A program made the translations under genes and the position numbers. Of a DNA stretch of 64,000 nt, positions 42,591 to 50,701 are shown piece after piece. How positions within the stretch are numbered: the stretch's first letter is position 1; every line of letters begins with the position of its first letter. Below the pieces are notes generated by a model. It was not told the DNA's origin. It was given only the letters and a program-made list of their open reading frames with translations, and did no database searches. The DNA comes from Actinomadura rifamycini DSM 43936. Lineage in GTDB: Bacteria > Actinomycetota > Actinomycetes > Streptosporangiales > Streptosporangiaceae. The stretch lies in assembly GCF_000425065.1 (NCBI RefSeq), contig NZ_AULB01000009.1:310001-374000 (forward strand), in the 5' to 3' direction.

Positions 42591-42608
42591 CTGTAACGCT
42601 TACTACAG
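42591..42608. promoter_or_regulatory. TetR-type operator of operon 1
   Basis: CTGTA-ACGCTTAC-TACAG is an inverted repeat with 5-bp arms, 36 bp upstream of the first oxygenase gene. Its reverse complement TGTAGTAAGCGTTACA agrees at 14 of 16 positions with the site at 46340-46355. A third half-site, ACTACAG, recurs at 42621-42627, 19 bp from the same heptamer at 42602-42608. The TetR gene lies on the other side, so autoregulation is likely. Confidence 0.7.
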
Positions 42609-42644
42609 GGAAGAATGTTCACTACAGACGACAGGGGGTCGTCC

Positions 42645-43817
42645 ATGACGATCGCTGAACGGGTGCGGGCGGCCGCCCCCGGCCTCGCCGAGCAGGAGCG
42701 CGTCGCCGTCCGCGACCGCTCGCTCACCGCCGAGACCTGGCGGCTGCTGCTCGAGACGGGCGTCCTGCGGGCCCTGCAGCCCGCCCGCTGGGGCGGCGGC
42801 GAGGCGCCGCTCGCCGACTTCCTGGACGGCGTGTTCGAGGTGGCGCGGGTCGCGCCGTCCGCGGGCTGGGTCGCCGGCGTCGTCGGCTCCCACCCGTGGC
42901 AGAGCGCCCTGTTCCCCGAGGAGACGCAGAAGGAGCTCTGGGGCGAGGACGCGTCCCGCATGCTGTCGTCGTCGTACGCGCCGACCGGCAAGGTCGTCCC
43001 CGTGGACGGGGGCTACCGGGTGAGCGGCCGCTGGTCGTTCTCCTCCGGCTGCGACCACGGCCACGGCGTCATCCTCGGCGGCATCGCCGGGGAGGCGGAC
43101 GCCGGCGGCGCGCGCGTCCCCGACTACGGGTCGCTCATCCTGCTGCGCGGCGAGTACCGCATCGACGACAACTGGCACACCTCCGGGCTCAAGGGCACCG
43201 GCAGCAAGGACATCGTCGTCGAGGACGTCGTCGTCCCCGCGCGCCGGTTCCTGTCCCACGTCCGCTACGAGTACCTGCCGGGCGTCCTCGCCCCCGGCCA
43301 GGAGACCAACCCCGGCCCGCGCTACCGGCTGCCGTGGGCGACGCTGTTCAACCTCGTCCTCGTCGCGCCGACCCTCGGCATGGCGCAGGGGTTCCTGGAC
43401 GAGTGGACGAGGACCACCCGCGAGCGGCGGGCGAACTGGGGCGGGAAGGTCGGCGAGGACCCGCTCGTCCAGAAGCACCTGGCCGACGCGTACTGGACGC
43501 TCGACGCCGCCGTCGCGAAGATGCGCAACGCCGCCGTGACGATCACCGAGGCGGGGGAGTCGGGCCGGTACGTCGAGAAGGAGGAGCGGGCCCGGCTGCG
43601 CTGGGACGTCAACCGCGGCTGCGAGCTGGCCGGGGACGCCGTCGCCGACCTCTACCGGATCTCCTCCGGCCGCGTCGCCTACCTCGACCACCCGCTGCAC
43701 GGCCGGTTCCAGGACATCGTCGCCGCCCTCGGCCACGCGTTCCTCGCCACCGACAACGTCGCCCTCGCCTACGCCGCCCGCGTCCTGGGCGCCACGCCGC
43801 CGGAGGTACAGCTGTGA
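42645..43817 (+). CDS. flavin-dependent monooxygenase, oxygenase component (HsaA-like), copy 1
   Basis: A 390-residue acyl-CoA-dehydrogenase-fold oxygenase of the two-component, reduced-flavin-using type (HsaA, HpaH C2, TftD relatives). Marks are GVLRALQPARWGG, the flavin-site segment VSGRWSFSSGCDHGHGVILG, NWHTSGLKGTGSKD and the C-terminal DHPLHGRFQDIVAALGHAF with the probable catalytic His. It would ortho-hydroxylate a phenol to a catechol with flavin supplied by the reductase at 45644. ATG 42645 follows AGGGGG. It overlaps the next gene (GTGA). HsaA proper works on a steroid; the substrate here is not proven. Confidence 0.87.
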   Translation: MTIAERVRAAAPGLAEQERVAVRDRSLTAETWRLLLETGVLRALQPARWGGGEAPLADFLDGVFEVARVAPSAGWVAGVVGSHPWQSALFPEETQKELWGEDASRMLSSSYAPTGKVVPVDGGYRVSGRWSFSSGCDHGHGVILGGIAGEADAGGARVPDYGSLILLRGEYRIDDNWHTSGLKGTGSKDIVVEDVVVPARRFLSHVRYEYLPGVLAPGQETNPGPRYRLPWATLFNLVLVAPTLGMAQGFLDEWTRTTRERRANWGGKVGEDPLVQKHLADAYWTLDAAVAKMRNAAVTITEAGESGRYVEKEERARLRWDVNRGCELAGDAVADLYRISSGRVAYLDHPLHGRFQDIVAALGHAFLATDNVALAYAARVLGATPPEVQL

Positions 43818-44734
43818 TCCAGTCGCTCGACTACATCGGTTTCTCCTCGCCCGCCTACGAGGAGTGGCTGGCGTTCGGCCCCGAGGTGCTCGGGATGGAG
43901 GTCGCCGGGCGCGGCGGCGACGGCGCCGTGCGCCTGCGCGTCGACGACGCCGACTACCGCCTCGTGATCCACCCCGGCGGGGAGCACGCGCACGAGTACC
44001 TCGGCTGGGGCGTCCGCACCCCCGACGCGATGGACGAGCTCGCCGCGCGCCTGCGCGACCGCGGCATCGAGGTGCGGGAGGAGGACGCCGGGCTCGCCGC
44101 CGAACGCGGCGTCGCCGCGCTCGTCTCGTTCACCGACCCGTTCGGCAACCGGCACGAGCTGTCGTGGGGCCAGCGGCGGCATCCGGGCGGGTTCCGGCCG
44201 GGACGGGCGATGTCGGGCGGGTTCGTCACCGGCCCGCAGGGGCTCGGGCACGCGGTCCTCGTCGTCCCGGACATGGCCGAGGCCAACGCGTTCTTCACCG
44301 AGGTCCTCGGCTTCAAGCTGTCCGACCGCATCGTCGACCCGCCGCTGAACGCGCAGTTCTACCACGTCAACGGACGCCACCACTCGCTCGCGATCGCCGA
44401 GATCCCGGGCACGAGCGGCTTCCAGCACCTCATGGTCGAGGTCGAGTCGCTGGACGACGTCGGCATCGCCTACGACCTCTGCGAGGAGCGCGACGTCCCG
44501 ATCGTGCTGACCCTCGGCCGCCACACCAACGACCGCGCGACGTCCTTCTACCTTTACACGCCGGCCGGCTTCAACCTCGAGTACGGCCAGGGCGGCGTGG
44601 TCGTGGACGACGCGCTGTGGGAGCCCGCCACCTACACCAGCACCAAGATCTGGGGCCACCGCGGCACCGAGCACCGCGAGAAGCTCCCGTTCGCCCTGTT
44701 CAACAAGCCCGCCGCCACGGAGGAGAGCGCCTGA
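43814..44734 (+). CDS. type I extradiol catechol dioxygenase (HsaC/BphC-like)
   Basis: A 306-residue two-domain VOC-fold iron(II) dioxygenase that opens catechol rings by meta-cleavage. The iron ligands align with BphC: His146 (GLGHAVLVVPD), His205 (GFQHLMVEV) and Glu256 (FNLEYGQGG). The second-sphere residues His190, His236 and Tyr247 are also present. GTG 43814 follows GGAGG and overlaps the upstream stop, and its own stop overlaps the next start. The product should be a yellow ring-fission acid for the hydrolase encoded next. Confidence 0.9.
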   Translation: MIQSLDYIGFSSPAYEEWLAFGPEVLGMEVAGRGGDGAVRLRVDDADYRLVIHPGGEHAHEYLGWGVRTPDAMDELAARLRDRGIEVREEDAGLAAERGVAALVSFTDPFGNRHELSWGQRRHPGGFRPGRAMSGGFVTGPQGLGHAVLVVPDMAEANAFFTEVLGFKLSDRIVDPPLNAQFYHVNGRHHSLAIAEIPGTSGFQHLMVEVESLDDVGIAYDLCEERDVPIVLTLGRHTNDRATSFYLYTPAGFNLEYGQGGVVVDDALWEPATYTSTKIWGHRGTEHREKLPFALFNKPAATEESA

Positions 44735-45585
44735 TGCCCGCGGAGATCACCACCACCGACGTCCAGGCCGGGGAGCACCGGCTGCGGGTCAGCACGTCCG
44801 GCGACCCGTCCGCCGAGCCGCTGCTGTTCCTGCACGGCTCCGGGCCGGGCGTCAGCGGGCTGTCGAACTGGGAGCGGCTGATCGGCGACCTCGGCGACCG
44901 CTACCACTGCATCGCGCCCGACACGCTCGGCTTCGGCGACTCCGACCACCCGAACCCGCCGCCGCGCGGCATGGCCGCCTTCACCGAGCTGCGCGTCGCC
45001 GCGACCTGGAAGCTGCTGGACGCCCTCGGCATCGACCGCGTCACGCTCGTCGGCAACTCCTACGGCGGGCAGATGTCCCTGGCCATGACCCTGGAGCGGC
45101 CGGAGCGGGTCGGGAAGGTGATCCTCATGGGCAGCGGCGGCATGCCCGATCTGAAGCCGCTGCCGGGGCTGGCGAAGCTGATCGGCTTCTACGACGACCC
45201 GACCGAGGAGGCGATGGCCGAGCTGCTCACGCTGTTCGTCCACGACCCGTCCGCGTTCGGGCCCCGCCTCGGGGAGATCGCCGCCGGGCGGATGCCGCGC
45301 GCGCTCCGCGAGGACGTGCGCCGCTCGCACCTCGCGACGTTCGACTTCAGCGCGGGCGGCCGCATCGGCTGGCGGCCCGAGGAACTGGCGAAGATCGACA
45401 AGGACGTGCTGGTCGTCGCGGCCCGCGAGGACAAGATCGTCCCGCCCGAGGTGAGCCACTACCTGGCCCGGCACATCCCGAACGCGCGGCTGCACATCGT
45501 GCCGAACTGCGGGCACTGGAGCCAGATCGAGCACCCCGAGACCTTCGCGAACCTCGTCGACGGGTTCGTCCGGGGCGCGTTCTGA
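44734..45585 (+). CDS. meta-cleavage-product C-C hydrolase (HsaD/BphD-like)
   Basis: A 283-residue alpha/beta hydrolase that splits the carbon-carbon bond of the ring-fission product, giving 2-hydroxypenta-2,4-dienoate and an acid. The MCP-hydrolase signature HGSGPG is at 34-39, the nucleophile is Ser109 in GNSYGG, the acid is Asp233 (REDKIVPP) and the His is His261 in NCGHWSQIEHP. ATG 44734 overlaps the dioxygenase stop. A perfect 12-bp hairpin separates it from the flavin reductase gene. Confidence 0.9.
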   Translation: MPAEITTTDVQAGEHRLRVSTSGDPSAEPLLFLHGSGPGVSGLSNWERLIGDLGDRYHCIAPDTLGFGDSDHPNPPPRGMAAFTELRVAATWKLLDALGIDRVTLVGNSYGGQMSLAMTLERPERVGKVILMGSGGMPDLKPLPGLAKLIGFYDDPTEEAMAELLTLFVHDPSAFGPRLGEIAAGRMPRALREDVRRSHLATFDFSAGGRIGWRPEELAKIDKDVLVVAAREDKIVPPEVSHYLARHIPNARLHIVPNCGHWSQIEHPETFANLVDGFVRGAF

Positions 45586-45597
45586 CACGTCCGTGAG

Positions 45598-45627
45598 GGG
45601 GCGCCGCGCCCGTCCGCGCGGCGCCCC
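45598..45627 (+). other. intercistronic hairpin between hydrolase and flavin reductase genes
   Basis: GGGGCGCCGCGC and GCGCGGCGCCCC pair perfectly (12 bp) around a 6-nt loop, 12 bp after the hydrolase stop and just before the reductase ribosome site GAAAGGAGGA. It could be a partial terminator or an mRNA-stabilising element that sets the ratio of reductase to oxygenase. No T-run follows. Confidence 0.55.
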
Positions 45628-45643
45628 GGCGAAAGGAGGACCG

Positions 45644-46261
45644 ATGACCATCCGAGACACCGGCCGGGACACGGCGCACCGGACGGCCGGGGCGGCCGGC
45701 ACGGCGCCGCACGCCCATGACGCGATGCCGGCCGCGGCCCCGGAGAGCGCGCCGCGGGCCCCCGACATCGCGCCGGACGCGCTGCGGCGCGTCCTGTCCC
45801 ACTACCCGACGGGCGTCGTGGCCGTCACGGCGATGCACGGCCCGCCGGGGGAGGAGGAGCCGGTCGGCATGGCGGTCGGCTCGTTCACCTCGGTGTCGCT
45901 GCGCCCGGCGCTGGTCGGCTTCTTCCCCGACGCCGGGTCCACGACGTGGCCGCGCATCCGCGAGGCCGGCCGCTTCTGCGTGAACGTCCTGGGCGAGGAG
46001 CACCAGGACGTCTGCCGCCGGTTCGCCACGCGCGGCGCCGACAAGTTCGCGTCGCTCGGCTGGACCCCGGGGCCGACCGGCTCGCCCGTCCTGGACGACT
46101 CGCTCACCTGGATCGACTGCCGCCTGGAGCGGGTCACCGAGGCCGGGGACCACTTCCTCGCGCTCGGCCGCGTCGTCGACATGGGCGTGCGCGGGACCGG
46201 CGGGCCGCTCATCTTCTACCGGGGCGGCTACGGCGGCTACCGGGAGCCGCTCGCCTCCTGA
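45644..46261 (+). CDS. flavin reductase, monooxygenase partner (HsaB-like)
   Basis: A 205-residue split-barrel flavin reductase with an unusually long, Ala-rich N-terminal extension of about 40 residues. The core begins LRRVLSHYPTGVVAVTA. It continues with GMAVGSFTSVSLRPALVGFFP (flavin contact), FCVNVLGEEHQDVCRRFA and the C-terminal PLIFYRGGYGGY. It supplies reduced FMN or FAD to the HsaA-like oxygenases. It is the only reductase near the two oxygenase genes and probably serves both. ATG 45644 follows a perfect AAAGGAGG. Confidence 0.9.
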   Translation: MTIRDTGRDTAHRTAGAAGTAPHAHDAMPAAAPESAPRAPDIAPDALRRVLSHYPTGVVAVTAMHGPPGEEEPVGMAVGSFTSVSLRPALVGFFPDAGSTTWPRIREAGRFCVNVLGEEHQDVCRRFATRGADKFASLGWTPGPTGSPVLDDSLTWIDCRLERVTEAGDHFLALGRVVDMGVRGTGGPLIFYRGGYGGYREPLAS

Positions 46262-46339
46262 CGGCCCGCCTCGACCCGGCGACCCGCTTCCCGGAGCCCT
46301 CGTCTCGCATCCGCCCGGGCCGCTGCACGCCCATTTCCC

Positions 46340-46355
46340 TGTAGTAAGTGCTACA
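46340..46355. promoter_or_regulatory. TetR-type operator of operon 2
   Basis: TGTAG-TAAGTG-CTACA is a perfect inverted repeat with 5-bp arms, 38 bp upstream of the second oxygenase gene. It agrees at 14 of 16 positions with the site between the TetR gene and operon 1, at nearly the same distance from the start codon. An 8-bp palindrome TGATATCA follows at 46356-46363. Confidence 0.7.
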
Positions 46356-46393
46356 TGATATCAGTGCCACACGACATCAGAGGGGGCCACCCC

Positions 46394-47566
46394 ATGTCCA
46401 TCGTCGACGCCGTGCGCGCGGCCGCACCCGTCCTCGCCGCGGAGGACGCGGCGGGCGCGCGGCAGCGCAGGCTGACCGACCTCGCCTGGAAGCACCTCCA
46501 GGACACCGGCGTGCTCCGCGCCCTGCAGCCCGCCCGCTGGGGCGGCGCCGAGACGCCCCTCGCCGAGTTCCTCGACGCGGTCGTCGAGGCGGGCCGGGCC
46601 GCTCCCGCCGCCGGATGGGTCACCGCCGTGGTCGGCGTCCACCCCTGGCAGGTCGCGCTGTTCCCCGAGGAGGCGCAGCGGGAGATCTGGGGCGACGACC
46701 CCGCCCGCACGCTCGCGTCGTCCTACACGCCCACCGGCAAGGTCGAGCGCGCGGACGGCGGCTACCGGGTGTCGGGCCGCTGGTCGTTCTCGTCCGGCTG
46801 CCTGCACACCGACGGCGTCATCCTCGGCGGCATCGCGGGCGAGCGCGACTGGAACGGCGCGCCCGTCGCCGACTTCGTCAGCGTGATCCTCGACCGCGAC
46901 CAGTACGCGATCGAGGACACCTGGCACACCGCCGGGCTCGCCGCGACGGGCAGCAACGACATCGTGGTCGACGGCGCGTTCGTCCCCGCGCACCGCGCCC
47001 AGTCGCACGTCGACTACACCTACGGCCTCGGCACGCCGCTGCCCGGCCGCGAGGTCAACCCCGGCGCCCTCTACCGGCTGCCCTGGGCCGTCGTCTTCAA
47101 CGCGATCATCGCGGCCGGGGCGCTCGGCGCCGCCCGCGGGTTCGTGGACGCCTGGACCGCCGCGACCCGCGACCGCCGCACCGCCGCCGGCCCCGTCCGC
47201 GAGGACCACCTCGTCCAGCGGCACCTCGCCGAGAACGCCTACGCCGTCGACGCCGGCATCACCGGCCTCCGCGCGGTCGCCGCCGAGCTCACCGCGACCG
47301 CCGAGGCGGGGGAGTGGCCGTCCCGCGAGACCCGCGCCCGGCACCGCTACGCGCTGGCCCGCTCCGCGCAGGACGCGGGCGCCGCCGTCACCCGGCTCAT
47401 GCGCGCCTCCAGCGGCCGCACCGCCTACACCGACCACCCGCTGCACCGCCGCTTCCAGGACGTGACCGCCGCGATCGGGCACGCGTTCCTGCTGGCCGAC
47501 CCCCTCGGCCGCGCGCACGGCGCCCTCGCGCTCGGCGCCGACGACGTCCCGGCGGTGCACCTGTGA
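46394..47566 (+). CDS. flavin-dependent monooxygenase, oxygenase component (HsaA-like), copy 2
   Basis: Exactly 390 residues, like copy 1, and clearly its paralogue: GVLRALQPARWGG, VSGRWSFSSGCLHTDGVILG, TWHTAGLAATGSNDIVV, DHPLHRRFQDVTAAIGHAF. The differing loop residues (for example GSND for GSKD) suggest a different substrate. It has no reductase of its own and probably shares the one encoded just upstream. ATG 46394 follows AGAGGGG. It begins a nine-gene operon and has a near-copy of the operon 1 operator. Confidence 0.87.
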   Translation: MSIVDAVRAAAPVLAAEDAAGARQRRLTDLAWKHLQDTGVLRALQPARWGGAETPLAEFLDAVVEAGRAAPAAGWVTAVVGVHPWQVALFPEEAQREIWGDDPARTLASSYTPTGKVERADGGYRVSGRWSFSSGCLHTDGVILGGIAGERDWNGAPVADFVSVILDRDQYAIEDTWHTAGLAATGSNDIVVDGAFVPAHRAQSHVDYTYGLGTPLPGREVNPGALYRLPWAVVFNAIIAAGALGAARGFVDAWTAATRDRRTAAGPVREDHLVQRHLAENAYAVDAGITGLRAVAAELTATAEAGEWPSRETRARHRYALARSAQDAGAAVTRLMRASSGRTAYTDHPLHRRFQDVTAAIGHAFLLADPLGRAHGALALGADDVPAVHL

Positions 47567-47569
47567 CCC

Positions 47570-47609
47570 CCGGGGCCCGTCCGGAGGCACCGGACGCCGG
47601 GCGCCCCGG
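47570..47609 (+). other. two-part inverted repeat between operon 2 genes 1 and 2
   Basis: An inner stem GTCCGG/CCGGAC (47579-47584, 47590-47595) is nested in an outer stem CCGGGGC/GCCCCGG (47570-47576, 47603-47609) directly after the oxygenase stop. As with the hairpin at 45598, this follows an early gene of the operon and could lower downstream expression. Confidence 0.4.
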
Positions 47610-47633
47610 CGCGCGCGAGGCGGCGGTGCGGCG

Positions 47634-48533
47634 ATGACCCACGCCATCCTGCCCGGGAAGACGGCCGCGCAGCGGCGCGCCGAACTGCGGTCGCTGCTCG
47701 CGTCCGACCGGGTCGTCATCGCGCCCGGCGTCACGGACGCCGCCGGGCTGCGCCTGGTCGAGGAGGCCGGGTTCGAGACCGCGTACCTGACCGGCGCCGG
47801 GCTCGCCAACGCCCAGTACGGCGTCCCCGACATCGGGCTGATCTCCCAGCGGGAGGTCGCCGACCACGTGCAGCGGCTCGCCGGCGCCACCGACCTGCCG
47901 GTGATCGTGGACGCCGACACCGGCTACGGCGGCCCGCTCGCGGTGATGCGCACGATGCGGATGCTCGACGCGGCGGGCGCGGCGGCCGTCCAGCTCGAGG
48001 ACCAGGTCCTCGACAAGCGGTGCGGCCACTTCGACGACCACCGGCTCGTCTCCGCCGACGCGATGGTCGCCAAGATCCGGGCGGCGCTGGACGCCCGCGG
48101 CGACGGCGGCCCGGTGCTCGTCGCCCGGACGGACGCGCGCGGCGTCCACGGCCTGGACGAGGCGATCCGGCGGGCCCGCGCGTACGCCGAAGCCGGAGCC
48201 GAGGTGATCTTCGTGGAGGCGCCGCGCGGCGTCGGCGAGATGCGGACGATCGGCCGCGAGCTGGCCGGGGTCCCGCTGATCGCCAACATCGTCGAGGGCG
48301 GCAAGACCCCCGAGCTGGACACGGCCGAACTCGGCGAGCTGGGCTTCCGCGTCGCGCTGTTCGCCAACTACCTGATGCGCAGCATGATGCACGCCGGGCG
48401 GGAGGCCCTCGCGCACCTGCGCGCCGAGGGCGGGACCCGCGGCCGCGGCGACCGGCTGCTGCCGTGGGCGGACCGGCAGCGCCTCTTCGGACTGCCCGCG
48501 TACACCGAGGCCGACGGGCGGTACGGCCGGTGA
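47634..48533 (+). CDS. PEP mutase/isocitrate lyase-superfamily lyase
   Basis: A 299-residue TIM-barrel enzyme. Mg-binding is at VIVDADTGYG (Asp93, Asp95), with LEDQV (Glu122, Asp123), and the flexible active-site loop is KRCGHF (Lys128-Phe133) with the cysteine of C-C lyases. These features match 2-methylisocitrate lyase, dimethylmalate lyase and oxaloacetate decarboxylase relatives. A carbon-carbon cleavage of a 2-hydroxy or 2-oxo diacid is likely. It overlaps the next gene (GTGA). Prp genes are absent, so a role in the methylcitrate cycle is doubtful. Confidence 0.85.
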   Translation: MTHAILPGKTAAQRRAELRSLLASDRVVIAPGVTDAAGLRLVEEAGFETAYLTGAGLANAQYGVPDIGLISQREVADHVQRLAGATDLPVIVDADTGYGGPLAVMRTMRMLDAAGAAAVQLEDQVLDKRCGHFDDHRLVSADAMVAKIRAALDARGDGGPVLVARTDARGVHGLDEAIRRARAYAEAGAEVIFVEAPRGVGEMRTIGRELAGVPLIANIVEGGKTPELDTAELGELGFRVALFANYLMRSMMHAGREALAHLRAEGGTRGRGDRLLPWADRQRLFGLPAYTEADGRYGR

Positions 48534-49900
48534 CCGCGCGGTACGACGTGGTGGTCGCGGGCGGCGGGCTCGCGGGCGCCGCCGCGGCGGCCGCCGCGAC
48601 CGAGCGGGGCGCGTCGGTGCTGCTGCTGGAGAAGACGGCCGCCCCCGGCGGCAGCACCGTCCTCAGCTCCGGGCTCAACGCCTACGCCGGGACGGACGAG
48701 CAGGCCGCGGCGGGCGTCGAGGACGGCCCGGACCTGCTGCGCCGCGACCTGCTGGAGACCGGACGGCACCGCAACGACCCGGCGCTCGTGGACGCCTACT
48801 GCCGCGAGCAGCTCGGGACGTACCGGTGGCTGCGCTCCCTCGGCGTCGGGTTCGGCGCGCCGCGCGCCGCCTCCGGGCAGTCGGTGCCGCGCTCGCACCC
48901 GGTCGACACGGCGGCGGCGATCGAGACGCTGCTGCGGCTCGCCCGCTCGCGCGGCGCGCACGTCCGGCTCGGCTGCGCCGCCGAGCGGCCCGCCGTCGCG
49001 GACGGCCGGGTCGCCGGGGTGCGGGTCCGGTCCCGGGACGGCGCGGAGCACGTCGGGGCCGGCGCGGTGGTGCTGGCCACGGGCGGCTTCTCCCGCGCCC
49101 CGGCGCTGCTGTCCCGGTTCGCCCCCGGCATGGAGCGGGCGGTCAAGGCGGGCGGCGCCGGCAGCAACGGCGACGGGCTGAAGATGGCCTGCTCGCTCGG
49201 CGCCGGGCTCGCCGACCTGCCGCACATCAAGGCGACGTTCGGCGTCTTCCCCTGGCCGTCGTCCGCCGAGGAGGGCCACGGGCTGCTCGCGGTGTACAAG
49301 GGCGCCATCGCGGTGAACGGCCTCGGCGAGCGGTTCACCGACGAGTCGCTGCCGTACAAGGAGATCGGGGACGCCTGCCTGGCCCAGCCGGAGGGCGTCG
49401 CGTTCCAGATCTTCGACGCGCCCGTGCTGGAGCGGGCCGACGCCGAGGTGCCGATCTACGACTTCCGGCCGCGGCTGCGGGCGGGCCAGATCCAGCGGGC
49501 GGACACGCTGCGCGACCTGGCCGACGGGCTGGGGATCCCGGGCGACCGGCTGCGGGAGACGGTCGACGCCTACAACGCCGCGATCGCCGCCGGGGCGCCG
49601 GACCCGTTCGGCCGCCGGACGCTGTCGGGCGACGTCGGCGCGCCCCGTCCGATCGACACGCCGCCGTTCTACGGCTACCCCAGCACCGCCGTGATGCTCG
49701 CGACCTACGGCGGGATCACCGTCGACGCCGACACGCGGGTGCTGGACGTCTACGGCGACCCGATCCCGGGCCTGTTCGCCGCCGGGGAGGTCACCGGCGG
49801 GTTCCACGGCGCGGGCTACGTCACCGGCACGTCCCTCGGCAAGGCGGCGGTCTTCGGCCGCGTCGCCGGGACGGCCGCGAGCGAGGAGGCCCTCCGATGA
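48530..49900 (+). CDS. FAD-dependent dehydrogenase, fumarate reductase/KstD-type (operon 2, first)
   Basis: A 456-residue flavoprotein. FAD motif VVVAGGGLAGAAAAAA is at residues 7-22, followed by LEKTAAPGGSTVLSSGL. The C-terminal FAD segment is GDPIPGLFAAGEVTGGFHGAGY, then GTSLGKAAVFGR. Such enzymes desaturate or reduce carbon-carbon bonds next to carbonyl or carboxyl groups. No heme or export signal is seen. GTG 48530 overlaps the lyase stop, and its stop overlaps the SDR start. Classic 3-ketosteroid dehydrogenase is not supported. Confidence 0.83.
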   Translation: MTARYDVVVAGGGLAGAAAAAAATERGASVLLLEKTAAPGGSTVLSSGLNAYAGTDEQAAAGVEDGPDLLRRDLLETGRHRNDPALVDAYCREQLGTYRWLRSLGVGFGAPRAASGQSVPRSHPVDTAAAIETLLRLARSRGAHVRLGCAAERPAVADGRVAGVRVRSRDGAEHVGAGAVVLATGGFSRAPALLSRFAPGMERAVKAGGAGSNGDGLKMACSLGAGLADLPHIKATFGVFPWPSSAEEGHGLLAVYKGAIAVNGLGERFTDESLPYKEIGDACLAQPEGVAFQIFDAPVLERADAEVPIYDFRPRLRAGQIQRADTLRDLADGLGIPGDRLRETVDAYNAAIAAGAPDPFGRRTLSGDVGAPRPIDTPPFYGYPSTAVMLATYGGITVDADTRVLDVYGDPIPGLFAAGEVTGGFHGAGYVTGTSLGKAAVFGRVAGTAASEEALR

Positions 49901-50676
49901 CCGGAATGTTCGACCTGACCGGGCGGCGGGCGCTCGTCACGGGCGCCGCCCGGGGCGGCCTCGGCGCGCACGCCGCGCTCGCGCTCGCCCGGGCGGGCGC
50001 CGAGGTGGTCGTCGCGGACCTGCCGTCGCGCGGCGCCGACCTCGACGCGACGCTCGGGACGCTCCTCGCCGAGAACCGGCCGGCGCGCGCGCTGCGCTTC
50101 GACGCCACCCGCGAGGACCAGGTGGAGGCGCTCGTCGCGCACGCCGCCGACCCCGACGGGCGCCTGGACATCCTGGTGAACGCGGCCGGGGTGATGCTCC
50201 GCAAGGACGTCCAGGAGACGACGCTCGAGGAGTGGCGGCGCGTCCTGGACGTCAACCTCACCGGCACCTGGCTGCTCGACCGGGCCGCCGGGCGCCGCAT
50301 GACCGCGCGCGGCCGCGGCGCGATCGTGAACTTCTCGACGGTCTACGCCGAGCGCGTCGGGCCGGTCCCGGAGTCGGCGTACTACGCGTCCAAGGCCGGG
50401 GTCGGCAACCTGACGCGGTCGATGGCCGCCGAGTTCGGCCGGCACGGCGTGACCGTCAACTGCCTCGCGCCCGCCGTGTTCTACCCCACCGAGATGACCG
50501 CGCCGCTCGGCGACGACCCCGAGCGGCTCCGCTGGATGACCGAGCGCACCATGCTCGGCCGGCTCGGCGAGCCCGGCGCCGACCTCGACGGCCCGCTGCT
50601 GCTCCTCGCCTCCGACGCCGGCCGCTACATGACCGGCCAGATCGTCTACGTCGACGGCGGCTGGTCGGCGTGGTGA
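49897..50676 (+). CDS. SDR family oxidoreductase (operon 2)
   Basis: A 259-residue SDR: TGAARGGLG at residues 15-23 (the usual glycine motif with one substitution), NAAGVML near 95, catalytic Y162/K166 in YYASK, and the C-terminal GQIVYVDGGW. ATG 49897 overlaps the flavoprotein stop. A hydroxyl/ketone interconversion in the pathway of operon 2 is expected. Confidence 0.86.
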   Translation: MTGMFDLTGRRALVTGAARGGLGAHAALALARAGAEVVVADLPSRGADLDATLGTLLAENRPARALRFDATREDQVEALVAHAADPDGRLDILVNAAGVMLRKDVQETTLEEWRRVLDVNLTGTWLLDRAAGRRMTARGRGAIVNFSTVYAERVGPVPESAYYASKAGVGNLTRSMAAEFGRHGVTVNCLAPAVFYPTEMTAPLGDDPERLRWMTERTMLGRLGEPGADLDGPLLLLASDAGRYMTGQIVYVDGGWSAW

Positions 50677-50701
50677 CCCCCGTGAACCGAAAGGAACCCC
50701 G

